Position numbers and translations under genes: made by a program
Notes under the pieces: generated by a model
Databases searched by the model: none
Seen by the model: only the letters and a program-made list of their open reading frames with translations
What the model was told of the DNA's origin: nothing
Shown: piece by piece, positions 10,272 to 20,845 of the stretch
Numbering within the stretch: the first letter of the stretch is position 1
Layout of the letters: each line of letters begins with the position of its first letter
From: Halopseudomonas yangmingensis
GTDB taxonomy: Bacteria; Pseudomonadota; Gammaproteobacteria; Pseudomonadales; Pseudomonadaceae
Assembly: GCF_900114825.1 (NCBI RefSeq)
Contig: NZ_FOUI01000001.1
Span: forward strand, 372,001-436,000
Length of the DNA: 64,000 nucleotides
Direction: 5' to 3'

Positions 10272-10391
10272 ATGTATATGGATGAAGTGGTGATTGCAGG
10301 TGTACTGACCGTTGGCCTGATGGTGGTTTTTCTTGGCGGTTTTGCCTGGTTTGCCTGGCGTGACAGCCAGAAGCAAGACAAAAAGGGCTGA
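10272..10391 (+). CDS. ccoM: cbb3-type cytochrome c oxidase small subunit CcoM
   Basis: A 39-codon gene beginning MYMDEVVIAGVLTVGLMVVF, with one membrane helix (about 6-29) and a short basic tail WRDSQKQDKKG. This pattern matches CcoM, the single-helix assembly/stability subunit first described in Pseudomonas stutzeri cbb3 oxidase. A strong GGAGGTG sits 4 bp upstream of the ATG. It is not next to ccoNOQP; it stands alone between the small basic genes and a short-chain dehydrogenase, with its own terminator downstream. In Pseudomonas ccoM is known to be encoded away from the main cluster. Confidence 0.85.
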   Translation: MYMDEVVIAGVLTVGLMVVFLGGFAWFAWRDSQKQDKKG

Positions 10392-10468
10392 TACATCGGT
10401 TTTCCCTGCCCTACGGAGGCATCCGTGGTGGTGGGTTCTCCTCAAAGAGCATGGCTCGCAAGGCCTTT

Positions 10469-10499
10469 GGCGATCATCCTGCGATGATCGCCTTTTTTT
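10469..10499 (+). terminator. Intrinsic terminator downstream of ccoM
   Basis: A perfect 10-bp stem GGCGATCATC/GATGATCGCC with CTGC loop is followed by seven T residues. Confidence 0.88.
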
Positions 10500-10628
10500 G
10501 CGCCTGCGTTGCGCTCGGCGTGGTGAGACATTCGCGCGGTTTATAAGGCGCTGGCGGGGCTCTGCGGCGGGTCGTGCTCTGGGTAGACTTGTCCGATAAA
10601 CTTTCACACCACCCGGAGACTTACAACA

Positions 10629-11450
10629 ATGAAAAATACGGGGCAGCGGGTTGTCATTACCGGCGCAGGCAGTGGGCTGGGACGTGAGCTGGCATTGCGT
10701 TATGCGCGGGAAGGCGCGCGCCTGGCGCTGGCCGATATCAACGATCGCACCGGCCTGGAGATCCTGGCGCTGGTCGAGCAGGCCGGTGGCAGCGGCTTTG
10801 TGCAGCGCTGCGATATCCGTGACTTCAGTCAGCTGGCGGCCTTGGCACAGCGCTGCAGTGAGCAACTGGGTGGCGTGGATGTGCTGATCAACAATGCCGG
10901 GGTGGCCTCCGGCGGATTCTTCGCCGACCTGTCGCTGGAAGACTGGGAGTGGCAGATCAGCATCAACCTGATGGGGGTGGTCAAGGCCTGCAAGGCCTTT
11001 GTGCCCATGCTGCTGCGCCAGGGCAAGGGACAGCTGATCAATATCGCCTCGATGGCGGCCCTGCTGCAGCCGCCGGGCATGAGCAACTACAACGTGGCCA
11101 AGGCTGGTGTGGTGGCGCTCTCCGAGAGCCTGCTGGCGGAGCTGAAGCCGCAGGGCATCAGTGTTTCGGTGGTTTGCCCGTCGTTCTTCCGAACCAACCT
11201 GCTGGAGTCCTGGCGCGGCTCTGATGACGGCGGCAAGGCACAGGTCGCCCGGTTGTTCGAGCGCTCACCAATCTCTGCGGCGGATATCGCCGATATCATC
11301 TGGCGCGAGAGCCAGGCGGGCACCTTTATGATCCTGCCCCATGAGGCTGGTCGTGAGAGCTGGGAGCTGAAACAGCGCGATCCGCAGGCGGTCATCCAGC
11401 AGATGATCGAGCTGTCGATCAAGCGTCAGGGGCTGTCGGCGGATCACTGA
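10629..11450 (+). CDS. Short-chain dehydrogenase/reductase
   Basis: A 273-residue classical SDR. The cofactor motif TGAGSGLG is at residues 11-18, NNAGVA at about 90, the catalytic Ser lies in INIASMAA and the YNVAK Tyr-Lys pair at about 157. The Asp in LADIND after beta-2 suggests NAD(H) preference. GGAG precedes the ATG. The gene lies between ccoM and argR without an obvious pathway partner, so the substrate is unknown. Confidence 0.85.
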   Translation: MKNTGQRVVITGAGSGLGRELALRYAREGARLALADINDRTGLEILALVEQAGGSGFVQRCDIRDFSQLAALAQRCSEQLGGVDVLINNAGVASGGFFADLSLEDWEWQISINLMGVVKACKAFVPMLLRQGKGQLINIASMAALLQPPGMSNYNVAKAGVVALSESLLAELKPQGISVSVVCPSFFRTNLLESWRGSDDGGKAQVARLFERSPISAADIADIIWRESQAGTFMILPHEAGRESWELKQRDPQAVIQQMIELSIKRQGLSADH

Positions 11451-11538
11451 GCATTTCCGCGCTGCCCCGGTCCTTTCCAAAGCCGTGGCTTGTGGCACAA
11501 TGGCGCCTTGTCCGCCTGCCATGACCACGGATGTCCGC

Positions 11539-12528
11539 ATGTCCATTGCTGAATGCCAACGGGTTGTTTTCCTGTTCTGGCCGCACACCCATCCGTTGGT
11601 GGCGGCCGAGGCGCTGGCTGTGCTGCATTCGGCCAATCGGATGGCCGAGCGGGACTGTTACCGGGTTGAGTACTGCACGCTGGATGGCCAGCCACTGCTG
11701 ACCGCCGATGGCTGGAGTCTGCAGGCTGGGCACTGGCAAGACCTTGATGAGAGCGTTGATCAGCTGTGGCTGGTTGCCGATGCGGCGGTGGTTCCGGAGC
11801 AGCTGCCGGCTGGCCTGGCCATTCAGTTGCGCGGCTTGCAGCGCGCCGGGGTGCGCGTCGGGGCGCTGGAGGCAGGCGTATTTGCTCTGGCCCTGGCGGG
11901 TTTGCTGGAACGGGTGGCCTGTGCAGTGCATTGGCGTCTGCTGGACGAATTTCGTCTGGCCTTTCCGCAGATCGAGGCCGACAGCCAGCTGTATGTGAGT
12001 GATCAGAGCTGTTGCAGTAGCGGCGGTGGCCAGGCCAGTGCCGATCTGTTGCTGCACTTGCTGGCCGAGGACTTCGGCCAGGATCTGGCGGCGCTGGTAT
12101 CCGAGGATCTGGTTGCCGAACGCATTCGCGAGGGCAACGAGCGCCAACGGGTGCCGCTGCGCAACCGGTTGGGCAGTACTCATCCGAAGCTGACCGAGGC
12201 GGTGATCCTGATGGAGTCGAATATCGAGGAGCCGCTGACCACTGACGAGATTGCCCGGCATGTCTGTGTGTCGCGGCGTCAACTGGAGCGGATCTTCAAA
12301 CAGTATCTGAACAGCGTGCCGTCGCAGTATTACCTTGAGTTGCGGCTGAACCGGGCGCGGCAGATGCTGTTGCAGACCAGCAAGTCGGTGATCCAGATTG
12401 GCTTGTCCTGTGGCTTTTCCTCGGGTCCGCATTTTTCCAGTGCCTATCGCAATTTTTTTGGGGTTACCCCGCGTGAGGACCGCAATCAGCGGCGCGCGCA
12501 GCAGGCGGCCGAGGCTGCCAGAGAGTGA
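11539..12528 (+). CDS. argR: ArgR, AraC-type arginine-responsive regulator
   Basis: About 329 residues. The N-terminal part (1-190) is a DJ-1/PfpI-like ligand-binding domain starting with a RVVFLFWP strand. The C-terminal AraC double helix-turn-helix (about 215-315) includes TTDEIARHVCVSRRQLERIF and VIQIGLSCGFSSGPHFSSAYRNFFG. This architecture next to aruC identifies the Pseudomonas arginine regulator ArgR, which activates the aru operon and represses biosynthesis; it is unrelated to E. coli ArgR. ATG at 11539 is chosen; an ATG six codons upstream (11521) is a possible alternative. Confidence 0.88.
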   Translation: MSIAECQRVVFLFWPHTHPLVAAEALAVLHSANRMAERDCYRVEYCTLDGQPLLTADGWSLQAGHWQDLDESVDQLWLVADAAVVPEQLPAGLAIQLRGLQRAGVRVGALEAGVFALALAGLLERVACAVHWRLLDEFRLAFPQIEADSQLYVSDQSCCSSGGGQASADLLLHLLAEDFGQDLAALVSEDLVAERIREGNERQRVPLRNRLGSTHPKLTEAVILMESNIEEPLTTDEIARHVCVSRRQLERIFKQYLNSVPSQYYLELRLNRARQMLLQTSKSVIQIGLSCGFSSGPHFSSAYRNFFGVTPREDRNQRRAQQAAEAARE

Positions 12529-12533
12529 GATGA

Positions 12534-13814
<1,281 letters not shown>

Positions 13815-13834
13815 TTGACTAGCGGAGAAGCGCC

Positions 13835-14854
13835 ATGTTGCTGCAGCGCCTGTGTCGAATCAGTGATCTGGATGCCATTGAGCGTCTGGCGGCCGGCAGT
13901 CCGGTCAGCCTTACCTCGCTGCCGGCCGATCGCAAGCGGCTGAGCGAGATGATCGAGGCCTCGGAGTCGGCGATGGCGGCGGAGGTCGGCATGAGTGGCG
14001 AGGAACGCTACCTGTTCGTCACCGAGGACAGCGATACGGGTGAGCTGGTCGGCTGCTCCGGCATAGTCGCGGCAGCCGGCTTCAGTGAGCCGTTCTATGC
14101 GCTGCGCAACGAGATGTCGGTGCACGTGTCCCGCGAGCTCGGTTTGCATAACCGTATCCATGCGTTGTCGCTGTGCCACGACCTGACCGGACACAGCCTG
14201 CTGTTCGGTTGCTGGCTGGATGCGGCCTGCAATGATGCGGCGGCCTTTGAGTTGAACGCGCGCGGGCGGCTGCTGTTCATTGCCGCCCACCCGCAGCGCT
14301 TTGCCGATACCCTGGCTGCCGAGCTGCCGGGGGTCAGTGATGCCGAGGGTAATTCGCCATTCTGGGATGCCCTTGGGCGGCATTTCTTTGCGGTCAGCTA
14401 CAGCGAGGCCGAGCGCATCGGCAGCCAGCGCGGGCGCAGCTTGCTTGGTGAGCTGATGCCGGGTTATCCGGTGTATGTGCCGATGTTGCCTGAGGCGGCC
14501 CAGGAGGTGATAGGTCAGCCACATCCGGCGGTAGCCGAGTTGTTCGATTGCCTGATCGGCGAGGGTTTCGAAGGTGATAATTACGTTGATCTGTTTGATG
14601 CTGGGCCGCTGTTACAGGGCCGCACGGCCAGTCTGGCCAGCACCGCGCGTGGTCAGCTGGCGCAGGTTCGGCTTGGTCAGGGCGCATGCGGCAGCCGGCG
14701 CTGGCTGGTGGCCAACCAGCAGGTGGCGGATTTTCGTGCTGCCAGCCTGTGGCTGGACTGGCAGCCCGGTGAGCCGCTGCAGCTGGATGCACGGCAGGCC
14801 GACTTGCTGAAGGTCGCCGATGGCGACACCCTGCGACTGGTTCCGGAGGTCTGA
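13835..14854 (+). CDS. aruF: Arginine/ornithine succinyltransferase subunit alpha
   Basis: A 339-residue subunit of arginine N-succinyltransferase, the first step of the AST pathway (succinyl-CoA + L-arginine to N2-succinylarginine). Typical features are the N-terminal LCRISDLDAIERLA and GVSDAEGNSPFWDALGRHFF in the middle. It is paralogous to the next gene (shared GVSDAEGNSPFWD block), as expected for the heteromeric Pseudomonas enzyme. It ends 2 bp before aruG begins. Confidence 0.94.
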   Translation: MLLQRLCRISDLDAIERLAAGSPVSLTSLPADRKRLSEMIEASESAMAAEVGMSGEERYLFVTEDSDTGELVGCSGIVAAAGFSEPFYALRNEMSVHVSRELGLHNRIHALSLCHDLTGHSLLFGCWLDAACNDAAAFELNARGRLLFIAAHPQRFADTLAAELPGVSDAEGNSPFWDALGRHFFAVSYSEAERIGSQRGRSLLGELMPGYPVYVPMLPEAAQEVIGQPHPAVAELFDCLIGEGFEGDNYVDLFDAGPLLQGRTASLASTARGQLAQVRLGQGACGSRRWLVANQQVADFRAASLWLDWQPGEPLQLDARQADLLKVADGDTLRLVPEV

Positions 14855-14856
14855 GT

Positions 14857-15906
14857 ATGTTGCTGCGATCCGCACGTTCCGATGACCTGGCCGCGCTGCT
14901 GGCGCTGGCCGAACGCGCCGGTGCCGGGCTGGCCAGTCTGCCGGCCAGCGAAGACAGTCTTGCCCGCCGTCTGCAGGTGGTCGAGCAGAGTTTCCGCGGT
15001 CTGGTAGACCGCACCGAGGCCGACTATATGTTCGTGCTGGAGGGTCCGCAGGGCGAGTTGATCGGTTGCAGCGCCATGCTGGCTGCCGCTGGCCTGCGCG
15101 AACCCTGGTACAGCTTCCGCATGGGGCTGACGGTAACTGCCTGCCGCGAGCTGGATATCTACCGCCAGCACCCGACTCTGTTTCTGGTGAATGATCTGAC
15201 CGGTTCCACCGCGCTCTGTTCCTTTTATCTGGAACATGCCTGGCGCCGCAGCCTGCTTGGGCGGCAATTGTCCAAGGCGCGGCTGCTGTTTCTTGCCGAG
15301 CATCCGGCGGATTTTGCCGAGCGGGTGATTGTGGAGATGCGCGGGGTGTCGGATGCCGAGGGTAACTCGCCGTTCTGGGACAGCCTCGGACAGCATTTCT
15401 TTCGCATGGATTTTGCGCGTGCCGACCACCTGACCGGTATTGGCCAGAAGTCCTTTATCGCCGAGATGATGCCGCGTTTTCCGCTCTACAGTTGTTTTCT
15501 CAGTGAGGCGGCGCGCGAGGCGATTGGCCGCGTGCACCCCGAGTCGGAGGCGGCGCTGGCCATGCACCATGAGGAAGGCATGCAGTATCAGGGCTATATC
15601 GACATTTTTGATGGCGGCGCTACCCTGGAGGCGCCGGCCGGGCAGATCCGCGCGGTGCGCGACAGCCGTCAGTTGCTGCTGGCCACCGGTACGCCAGGAG
15701 AGACTGCCCAGGATTATCTGATCTACAACCGCAACCGGCTGGATTGCCGGATGATTGCGGCCCGTGCCCGCGAGGCTGCCGGCACCCTGGTGGTTTCCGA
15801 GCAGGATGCGGCGCGACTTGGTTTGCGCTCTGCCTCACTGGTGCGGGCGGTGCCGTTGGCGCCGCCGGGTGAGGGGCAGGCGATCGACCCTTACTTGCAG
15901 GGCTGA
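14857..15906 (+). CDS. aruG: Arginine N-succinyltransferase subunit beta
   Basis: A 349-residue AST beta subunit, starting MLLRSARSDDLAALLALAER and containing GVSDAEGNSPFWDSLGQHFF. It forms the heteromer with AruF. In P. aeruginosa aruD, aruB and aruE follow; here aruG is followed directly by alaS, so the later steps of the pathway are not encoded nearby. Confidence 0.94.
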   Translation: MLLRSARSDDLAALLALAERAGAGLASLPASEDSLARRLQVVEQSFRGLVDRTEADYMFVLEGPQGELIGCSAMLAAAGLREPWYSFRMGLTVTACRELDIYRQHPTLFLVNDLTGSTALCSFYLEHAWRRSLLGRQLSKARLLFLAEHPADFAERVIVEMRGVSDAEGNSPFWDSLGQHFFRMDFARADHLTGIGQKSFIAEMMPRFPLYSCFLSEAAREAIGRVHPESEAALAMHHEEGMQYQGYIDIFDGGATLEAPAGQIRAVRDSRQLLLATGTPGETAQDYLIYNRNRLDCRMIAARAREAAGTLVVSEQDAARLGLRSASLVRAVPLAPPGEGQAIDPYLQG

Positions 15907-15925
15907 TACGGCATATCCGGTAACG

Positions 15926-15954
15926 CCTGCGTGCAGTGCACGGCTGCACGCAGG
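15926..15954. other. Perfect 11-bp hairpin between aruG and alaS
   Basis: CCTGCGTGCAG and its complement enclose a 7-nt loop. No T-run follows on either strand, so it is not a standard intrinsic terminator. It may pause or stabilise the aru transcript end, or act in the alaS leader. Confidence 0.55.
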
Positions 15955-16026
15955 TCAGTAATGGCGCTATACTGCCCGCTTTGCCAAGCCTGTGGGCGGC
16001 ATCGTTTCCTCTGTGGTAAGGGACCT

Positions 16027-18648
16027 ATGAAAAGCGCCGAAATCCGTGAAGCCTTCCTGCGTTTCTTTGAAGAAAAGGGACACGCCCGTGTTGCCTCCAG
16101 TTCGCTGATCCCGGCGGACGATCCGACCCTGCTGTTTACCAATGCCGGCATGAACCAGTTCAAGGACTGCTTCCTGGGTCTGGAGAAGCGTGCCTACACC
16201 CGTGCGGTGACCAGTCAGAAGTGCGTGCGTGCCGGTGGCAAACACAATGATCTGGAGAATGTTGGCTACACGGCGCGCCACCACACCTTCTTTGAAATGC
16301 TCGGCAATTTCAGTTTTGGCGACTATTTCAAGCGTGATGCCATCCACTATGCCTGGGAGTTTCTGACCGGCGAGCAATGGCTGAAACTGCCCAAGGACAA
16401 GCTGTGGGTCACCGTCTATGCCACCGATGACGAGGCTTACGAAATCTGGAACAAGGAAATCGGCATCCCGGCCGAGCGCCTGATCCGGATTGGCGACAAC
16501 AAGGGCGCGCCCTATGCCTCGGACAATTTCTGGGCGATGGGTGACACCGGTCCCTGCGGTCCCTGCACCGAGATTTTCTTTGACCACGGCGAGCACATCT
16601 GGGGCGGACCGCCGGGCTCACCGGAGGAAGATGGCGACCGCTATATCGAGATCTGGAACAACGTATTCATGCAGTTCAACCGCAGTGCCGATGGCCAGAT
16701 GCAGCCGCTGCCGGCGCCCAGCGTGGACACCGGCATGGGTCTTGAGCGCATCAGTGCGGTGCTGCAGCACGTCAACTCGAACTACCAGATCGACCTGTTT
16801 GGCCGATTGCTGGCCGCAGCAGCCGAGGCGATTGGTTGTGCCAACGACGATGCCGCCTCGCTGAAGGTGGTTGCCGACCATATCCGCTCCTGCAGCTTCC
16901 TGATTGCCGATGGCGTGCTGCCGTCGAACGAGGGGCGTGGTTATGTGCTGCGCCGGATCATCCGTCGCGCTTGCCGGCACGGCAACAAGCTGGGTGCCAG
17001 CGGTCCGTTCTTCCACCGCATTGTCGCGGCGCTGGTGGCCGAGATGGGTGAAGCCTATCCCGAATTGAAAGCCCAGCAGGCGCATATCGAACGTGTTCTC
17101 AAGGGTGAAGAGGAGCAGTTCGCCAAGACGCTGGACCAGGGGCTGCGTATCCTCGAACAGGATCTGGCCGAGCTGCGGGGCTCGCAAATCCCCGGTGAGG
17201 TGCTGTTCAAACTTTACGACACCTATGGCTTCCCGGTTGACCTGACCGCCGACATTGCCCGTGAGCGTGGTCTGACGGTGGACGAGGGCGGCTTTGAGGT
17301 GGCGATGCAGGCGCAGCGCGAGCGTGCCCGCTCGGCGAGCCAGTTCGGCCTGGACTACAACAGTCTGGTCAAGGTGGATGCCGATACCTGTTTCGAGGGA
17401 TATACCCGCACTGAAGCAGCGGGCAAGATCCTGGCTCTGTTCCGTGATGGTCAGGCGGTCGAGACCCTGGCGGATGGCGAGAGCGGGGTGGTCGTGCTGG
17501 ACAGCACACCTTTCTATGCCGAGTCCGGTGGCCAGGTCGGCGATACCGGTTACCTGGAAGGTGCCGGCGTGCGTTTTGACGTGCGCGATACCACCAAGGC
17601 CGGTGGCGCCCATCTGCATCATGGTGTGGTGGCGCGTGGCAGCCTGAGCGTGGGCGCCAGCCTGATGGCGGTGGTGGATGCCGAGGTGCGTCAGGCCACC
17701 AAGTGCAATCATTCGGCCACCCACTTGCTGCATGCGGCGCTGCGCGAGATCCTCGGTGAGCACGTTACCCAGAAGGGCTCACTGGTCGACAGTCAGCGGC
17801 TGCGCTTCGACTTCAGTCATTTCGAGGCGATTACCCCGGCGCAACTGCGCGCACTGGAGCAACGGGTCAATCAGCAGATACGCCTGAACTCCGAGGTGGA
17901 AATTGCGGTTACCGATATGGAAACTGCCAAGCGCAAGGGCGCCATGGCGCTGTTTGGCGAGAAGTATGGTGATCAGGTGCGGGTGCTGACCATGGGCGGC
18001 GGCTTCTCGGTGGAGTTGTGCGGCGGCACCCATGTCAAGCGGACCGGTGATATCGGACTGTTCAAGATTGTCAGCGAAGGCGGTATCGCCTCTGGTGTGC
18101 GCCGTATCGAGGCAGTCACCGGGCAGGGTGCGCTGAACTGGCTGGCCGACAGCGAAGATCTGCTGCGTCATGCCGCACAACTGCTCAAGGGGGGGCGCGA
18201 AACCCTGCTGGATAAACTCGGTGGCCTGCTTGAGCGCAGCCGCCAGCTGGAGAAGGACGTCGAGCAACTGAAAGCCAAGGTAGCCAGCGCCGCTGGTAAT
18301 GATCTGGCTGGTGAGGCCTGCCAGCGGGGCGGTCTGCAGGTGCTGGTCAAGCGAATTGACGGGCAGGATGGCAAGGCGCTGCTGGCACTGGTCGATCAGT
18401 TGAAGAACAAGCTGGGCTCCGCGGTGATCCTGCTCGGCGGTGAGCTGGATGGCAAGGTGGTGCTGGTTGCCGGGGTGACTGCGGATCTGACCGGCAAGGT
18501 CAAGGCCGGTGATCTGATTCGCACTACCGCGGCGCGGGTTGGCGGCAAGGGCGGCGGTCGTCCGGACATGGCCCAGGGTGGTGGCACTGATGTGGCCGCG
18601 CTGGATACCGCGCTGGCAGAAGCGCTGGCGACGTTCGGCGACGCTTGA
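16027..18648 (+). CDS. alaS: Alanyl-tRNA synthetase
   Basis: An 873-residue class-II synthetase. The N-terminal aminoacylation domain opens with [19 protein letters not shown] and includes [10 protein letters not shown]; a tRNA-recognition part follows. The editing domain has [13 protein letters not shown] (the HxxxH zinc/editing motif) and [12 protein letters not shown], and the C-terminal oligomerisation domain (about 700-873) ends with [15 protein letters not shown]. The start gives the family-typical N terminus. Full length, no anomalies. Confidence 0.98.
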   Translation: MKSAEIREAFLRFFEEKGHARVASSSLIPADDPTLLFTNAGMNQFKDCFLGLEKRAYTRAVTSQKCVRAGGKHNDLENVGYTARHHTFFEMLGNFSFGDYFKRDAIHYAWEFLTGEQWLKLPKDKLWVTVYATDDEAYEIWNKEIGIPAERLIRIGDNKGAPYASDNFWAMGDTGPCGPCTEIFFDHGEHIWGGPPGSPEEDGDRYIEIWNNVFMQFNRSADGQMQPLPAPSVDTGMGLERISAVLQHVNSNYQIDLFGRLLAAAAEAIGCANDDAASLKVVADHIRSCSFLIADGVLPSNEGRGYVLRRIIRRACRHGNKLGASGPFFHRIVAALVAEMGEAYPELKAQQAHIERVLKGEEEQFAKTLDQGLRILEQDLAELRGSQIPGEVLFKLYDTYGFPVDLTADIARERGLTVDEGGFEVAMQAQRERARSASQFGLDYNSLVKVDADTCFEGYTRTEAAGKILALFRDGQAVETLADGESGVVVLDSTPFYAESGGQVGDTGYLEGAGVRFDVRDTTKAGGAHLHHGVVARGSLSVGASLMAVVDAEVRQATKCNHSATHLLHAALREILGEHVTQKGSLVDSQRLRFDFSHFEAITPAQLRALEQRVNQQIRLNSEVEIAVTDMETAKRKGAMALFGEKYGDQVRVLTMGGGFSVELCGGTHVKRTGDIGLFKIVSEGGIASGVRRIEAVTGQGALNWLADSEDLLRHAAQLLKGGRETLLDKLGGLLERSRQLEKDVEQLKAKVASAAGNDLAGEACQRGGLQVLVKRIDGQDGKALLALVDQLKNKLGSAVILLGGELDGKVVLVAGVTADLTGKVKAGDLIRTTAARVGGKGGGRPDMAQGGGTDVAALDTALAEALATFGDA

Positions 18649-18722
18649 TTTTTGGGGCAGGCCCGCAGGGGTCTGGTTGACGGGTCGGATTTCCGACCGG
18701 CTATGGGGGTTGGTGCAAAGAA

Positions 18723-19964
18723 ATGGCACTTATTGTCCAGAAGTTCGGTGGTACCTCGGTGGGCACTGTGGAACGCATTTCCCAGGTAGCCGAGAAAATC
18801 AAGGGGTTCAAGGCGCAGGGTCATGATCTGGTGATCGTGGTCTCCGCCATGAGCGGGGAAACCAACCGTCTTATCGATCTGGCCAGGCAGATGCAGGCGA
18901 CGCCGGATCCGCGCGAGCTGGATATGGTGTTGTCCACCGGTGAGCAGGTAACCATTGGTTTGCTGGCCATGGCGCTGAAGTCGCGTGGCGTGCCGGCGGT
19001 GTCCTATACCGGCAGTCAGGTGCGGATCCTTACTGACAGAGCCTTTAACAAGGCACGCATCCAGCACATTGATGATGCAAACATTCGTGCTGATCTGGAT
19101 GCCGGGAAGGTGGTAATTGTTGCTGGCTTCCAGGGTGTTGACGAACAGGGCAATATCACCACCTTGGGGCGTGGCGGCTCGGATACCACTGGTGTGGCGC
19201 TGGCGGCGGCCCTGAAGGCCGATGAATGCCAGATCTACACTGATGTGGATGGTGTCTACACCACTGATCCGCGAGTGGTCGAGAGTGCCCGCCGGCTGGA
19301 CAAGATCACCTTCGAGGAGATGCTGGAAATGGCCAGCCTGGGCTCCAAGGTGCTGCAGATCCGTTCGGTCGAGTTTGCTGGCAAGTACAACGTGCCGCTG
19401 CGTGTGCTGCACAGTTTCAAAGAGGGTCCCGGGACCCTGATTACCCTTGAGGATGGTGCTTCAATGGAACAACCCGTCATTTCCGGTATTGCCTTCAATC
19501 GTGACGAAGCCAAATTGACCATTCGTGGTGTGCCGGATATCCCCGGCGTGGCTTTCCGCATTCTTGGTCCGGTCAGCGCTGCCAACATCGAAGTTGACAT
19601 GATTGTGCAGAACGTCGCGCAGGACAACACTACTGACTTCACCTTCACTGTGCACCGCAATGACATGCGCAAGGCGCTGGATATTCTGGGGCAGGTGGCC
19701 GGCGATATCGGCGCGCGCGAAGTAGCTGGTGATGACAAGATCGCCAAGGTGTCTATTGTTGGGGTAGGCATGCGATCGCATGCGGGTGTGGCCAGCAAGA
19801 TGTTCGAGGCATTGTCGCGTGACGGCATCAACATTCAGATGATCTCCACCTCGGAAATCAAGATTTCTGTGGTGATTGATGAAAAGTATCTGGAGCTGGC
19901 CGTGCGCTCTCTGCACAGCGCCTTTGAGCTGGATGCGGTGAACCAGCCGGAAGACCATATCTGA
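18723..19964 (+). CDS. lysC: Aspartate kinase
   Basis: A 413-residue aspartokinase that phosphorylates aspartate in the first step of Lys/Met/Thr/Ile synthesis. The kinase domain has the KFGGTSVG motif at residues 6-13 and GFQGVDEQGNITTLGRGGSD. Two C-terminal ACT domains (from about 265) provide feedback control. A possible internal start at 19464, preceded by GAGG, would give a separate ACT-domain beta subunit as in some other bacteria. It lies between alaS and rsmA, the order conserved in Pseudomonas. Confidence 0.97.
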   Translation: MALIVQKFGGTSVGTVERISQVAEKIKGFKAQGHDLVIVVSAMSGETNRLIDLARQMQATPDPRELDMVLSTGEQVTIGLLAMALKSRGVPAVSYTGSQVRILTDRAFNKARIQHIDDANIRADLDAGKVVIVAGFQGVDEQGNITTLGRGGSDTTGVALAAALKADECQIYTDVDGVYTTDPRVVESARRLDKITFEEMLEMASLGSKVLQIRSVEFAGKYNVPLRVLHSFKEGPGTLITLEDGASMEQPVISGIAFNRDEAKLTIRGVPDIPGVAFRILGPVSAANIEVDMIVQNVAQDNTTDFTFTVHRNDMRKALDILGQVAGDIGAREVAGDDKIAKVSIVGVGMRSHAGVASKMFEALSRDGINIQMISTSEIKISVVIDEKYLELAVRSLHSAFELDAVNQPEDHI

Positions 19965-20064
19965 ACTGGGCGTACTCCAGTGCGCCAGGTTGCCAGCAGT
20001 GTCCGGCCGCTGCTGGCATCCGGTGCTATGCTGTGCACTGACCGGTTTTCAATCGGGGGTGTAA

Positions 20065-20102
20065 CGGCTGCACCGGGACACGCAAGTGTCAGCCGGTTTT
20101 TT
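20065..20102 (+). terminator. Intrinsic terminator after lysC
   Basis: An outer CGGCT/AGCCG stem and an inner GACAC-GCAA-GTGTC hairpin, with a 5' side bulge, are followed by GGTTTTTT. It separates lysC from the rsmA leader. Confidence 0.65.
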
Positions 20103-20127
20103 GCAGATAACCCAGTTGTGTCCTGAT

Positions 20128-20147
20128 CAATAAATGGAGAGAAAGGA
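20128..20147 (+). promoter_or_regulatory. rsmA ribosome-binding region with two ANGGA motifs
   Basis: The leader just before the rsmA ATG reads ATGGAGAGAAAGGA. It contains the Shine-Dalgarno and two ANGGA motifs (ATGGA, AAGGA), the binding core of CsrA/RsmA proteins. This would allow RsmA to occlude its own translation start. The motif is known; binding here is inferred. Confidence 0.5.
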
Positions 20148-20333
20148 ATGCTTATTTTGACGCGTCGGGTCGGTGAGACCCTGATGGTCGGTGATGAGGT
20201 AACGGTCACCGTATTGGGCGTGAAGGGCAACCAGGTGCGTATAGGTGTCAATGCGCCGAAGGAAGTCGCCGTTCATCGAGAGGAAATCTACCAGCGCATC
20301 CAGCGTGAAAAAGACGAAGAACCAAATAGCTAA
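20148..20333 (+). CDS. rsmA: Carbon storage/secondary metabolism regulator RsmA (CsrA)
   Basis: A 61-residue CsrA-family RNA-binding dimer. [20 protein letters not shown] carries the beta-1 residues including Arg6/Arg7, and [18 protein letters not shown] carries the beta-5 RNA-contacting VHREE with Arg44. It represses translation by binding ANGGA in target leaders, controlling motility, biofilm and secretion in Pseudomonas. It follows lysC and precedes tRNA-Ser, the conserved Pseudomonas order. Confidence 0.98.
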   Translation: MLILTRRVGETLMVGDEVTVTVLGVKGNQVRIGVNAPKEVAVHREEIYQRIQREKDEEPNS

Positions 20334-20350
20334 TTTTATTGAATTTTTCG

Positions 20351-20379
20351 TTGCATAAAGCACTACGCGCAGTTAATAT
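20351..20379 (+). promoter_or_regulatory. Putative sigma-70 promoter of tRNA-Ser
   Basis: TTGCAT (20351-20356) and TAATAT (20374-20379) with 17-bp spacing, 13 bp upstream of the tRNA 5' end. Confidence 0.6.
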
Positions 20380-20391
20380 TCTGCGCGTCAC

Positions 20392-20482
20392 GGAGAGGTG
20401 GCCGAGAGGCCGAAGGCGCTCCCCTGCTAAGGGAGTATACCTCAAAAGGGTATCGCGGGTTCGAATCCCGCCCTCTCCGCCA
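20392..20482 (+). tRNA. tRNA-Ser(GCU)
   Basis: A 91-nt tRNA with a long variable arm, as for serine. The acceptor stem GGAGAGG/CCTCTCC, anticodon loop CTGCTAA (anticodon GCT), T-loop TTCGAAT and encoded CCA are all present. Confidence 0.97.
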
Positions 20483-20543
20483 TTTTGCCAATGGGGTGAA
20501 TGGCAGTCACACGTTAGTTTCTGAAATTGAAAGAAAAAAACGT

Positions 20544-20571
20544 TTGACAGGGTGTTTTAAAGCCCTATAAT
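20544..20571 (+). promoter_or_regulatory. Consensus sigma-70 promoter of tRNA-Arg(ACG)
   Basis: TTGACA (20544-20549) and TATAAT (20566-20571), both perfect consensus with 16-bp spacing, are followed by a GC-rich discriminator (GCGCCCC) of the kind seen in stringently controlled tRNA promoters. The tRNA starts 15 bp after the -10 box. Confidence 0.88.
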
Positions 20572-20585
20572 GCGCCCCACGAAAC

Positions 20586-20662
20586 GCACTCGTAGCTCAG
20601 CTGGATAGAGTACTCGGCTACGAACCGAGCGGTCGGAGGTTCGAATCCTCCCGAGTGCGCCA
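20586..20662 (+). tRNA. tRNA-Arg(ACG)
   Basis: A 77-nt tRNA with acceptor stem GCACTCG/CGAGTGC, anticodon stem CTCGG/CCGAG, loop CTACGAA (anticodon ACG, expected to be edited to ICG), T-loop TTCGAAT and encoded CCA. Confidence 0.98.
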
Positions 20663-20669
20663 TTTCGAA

Positions 20670-20698
20670 AACCCACCGGCCTTCCGGTGGGTTTTTTT
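20670..20698 (+). terminator. Intrinsic terminator of the tRNA-Arg(ACG) transcript
   Basis: A 9-bp stem ACCCACCGG/CCGGTGGGT with 4-nt loop and a run of T residues, 8 bp after the CCA end. Confidence 0.92.
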
Positions 20699-20845
20699 GT
20701 GCCTGCGTGATGGCTGTTGCGAGATCCTGGCAGCCTGTGTCGGTTGGTCTGGGCTATGCTGGAGGCTTGTGAGGCTCGGAGCGATAATTGATCGCTGTGC
20801 GAGCTTGCGGCGTGCGCGACAGTCTGGAATACGGAAGCCTTGTCT

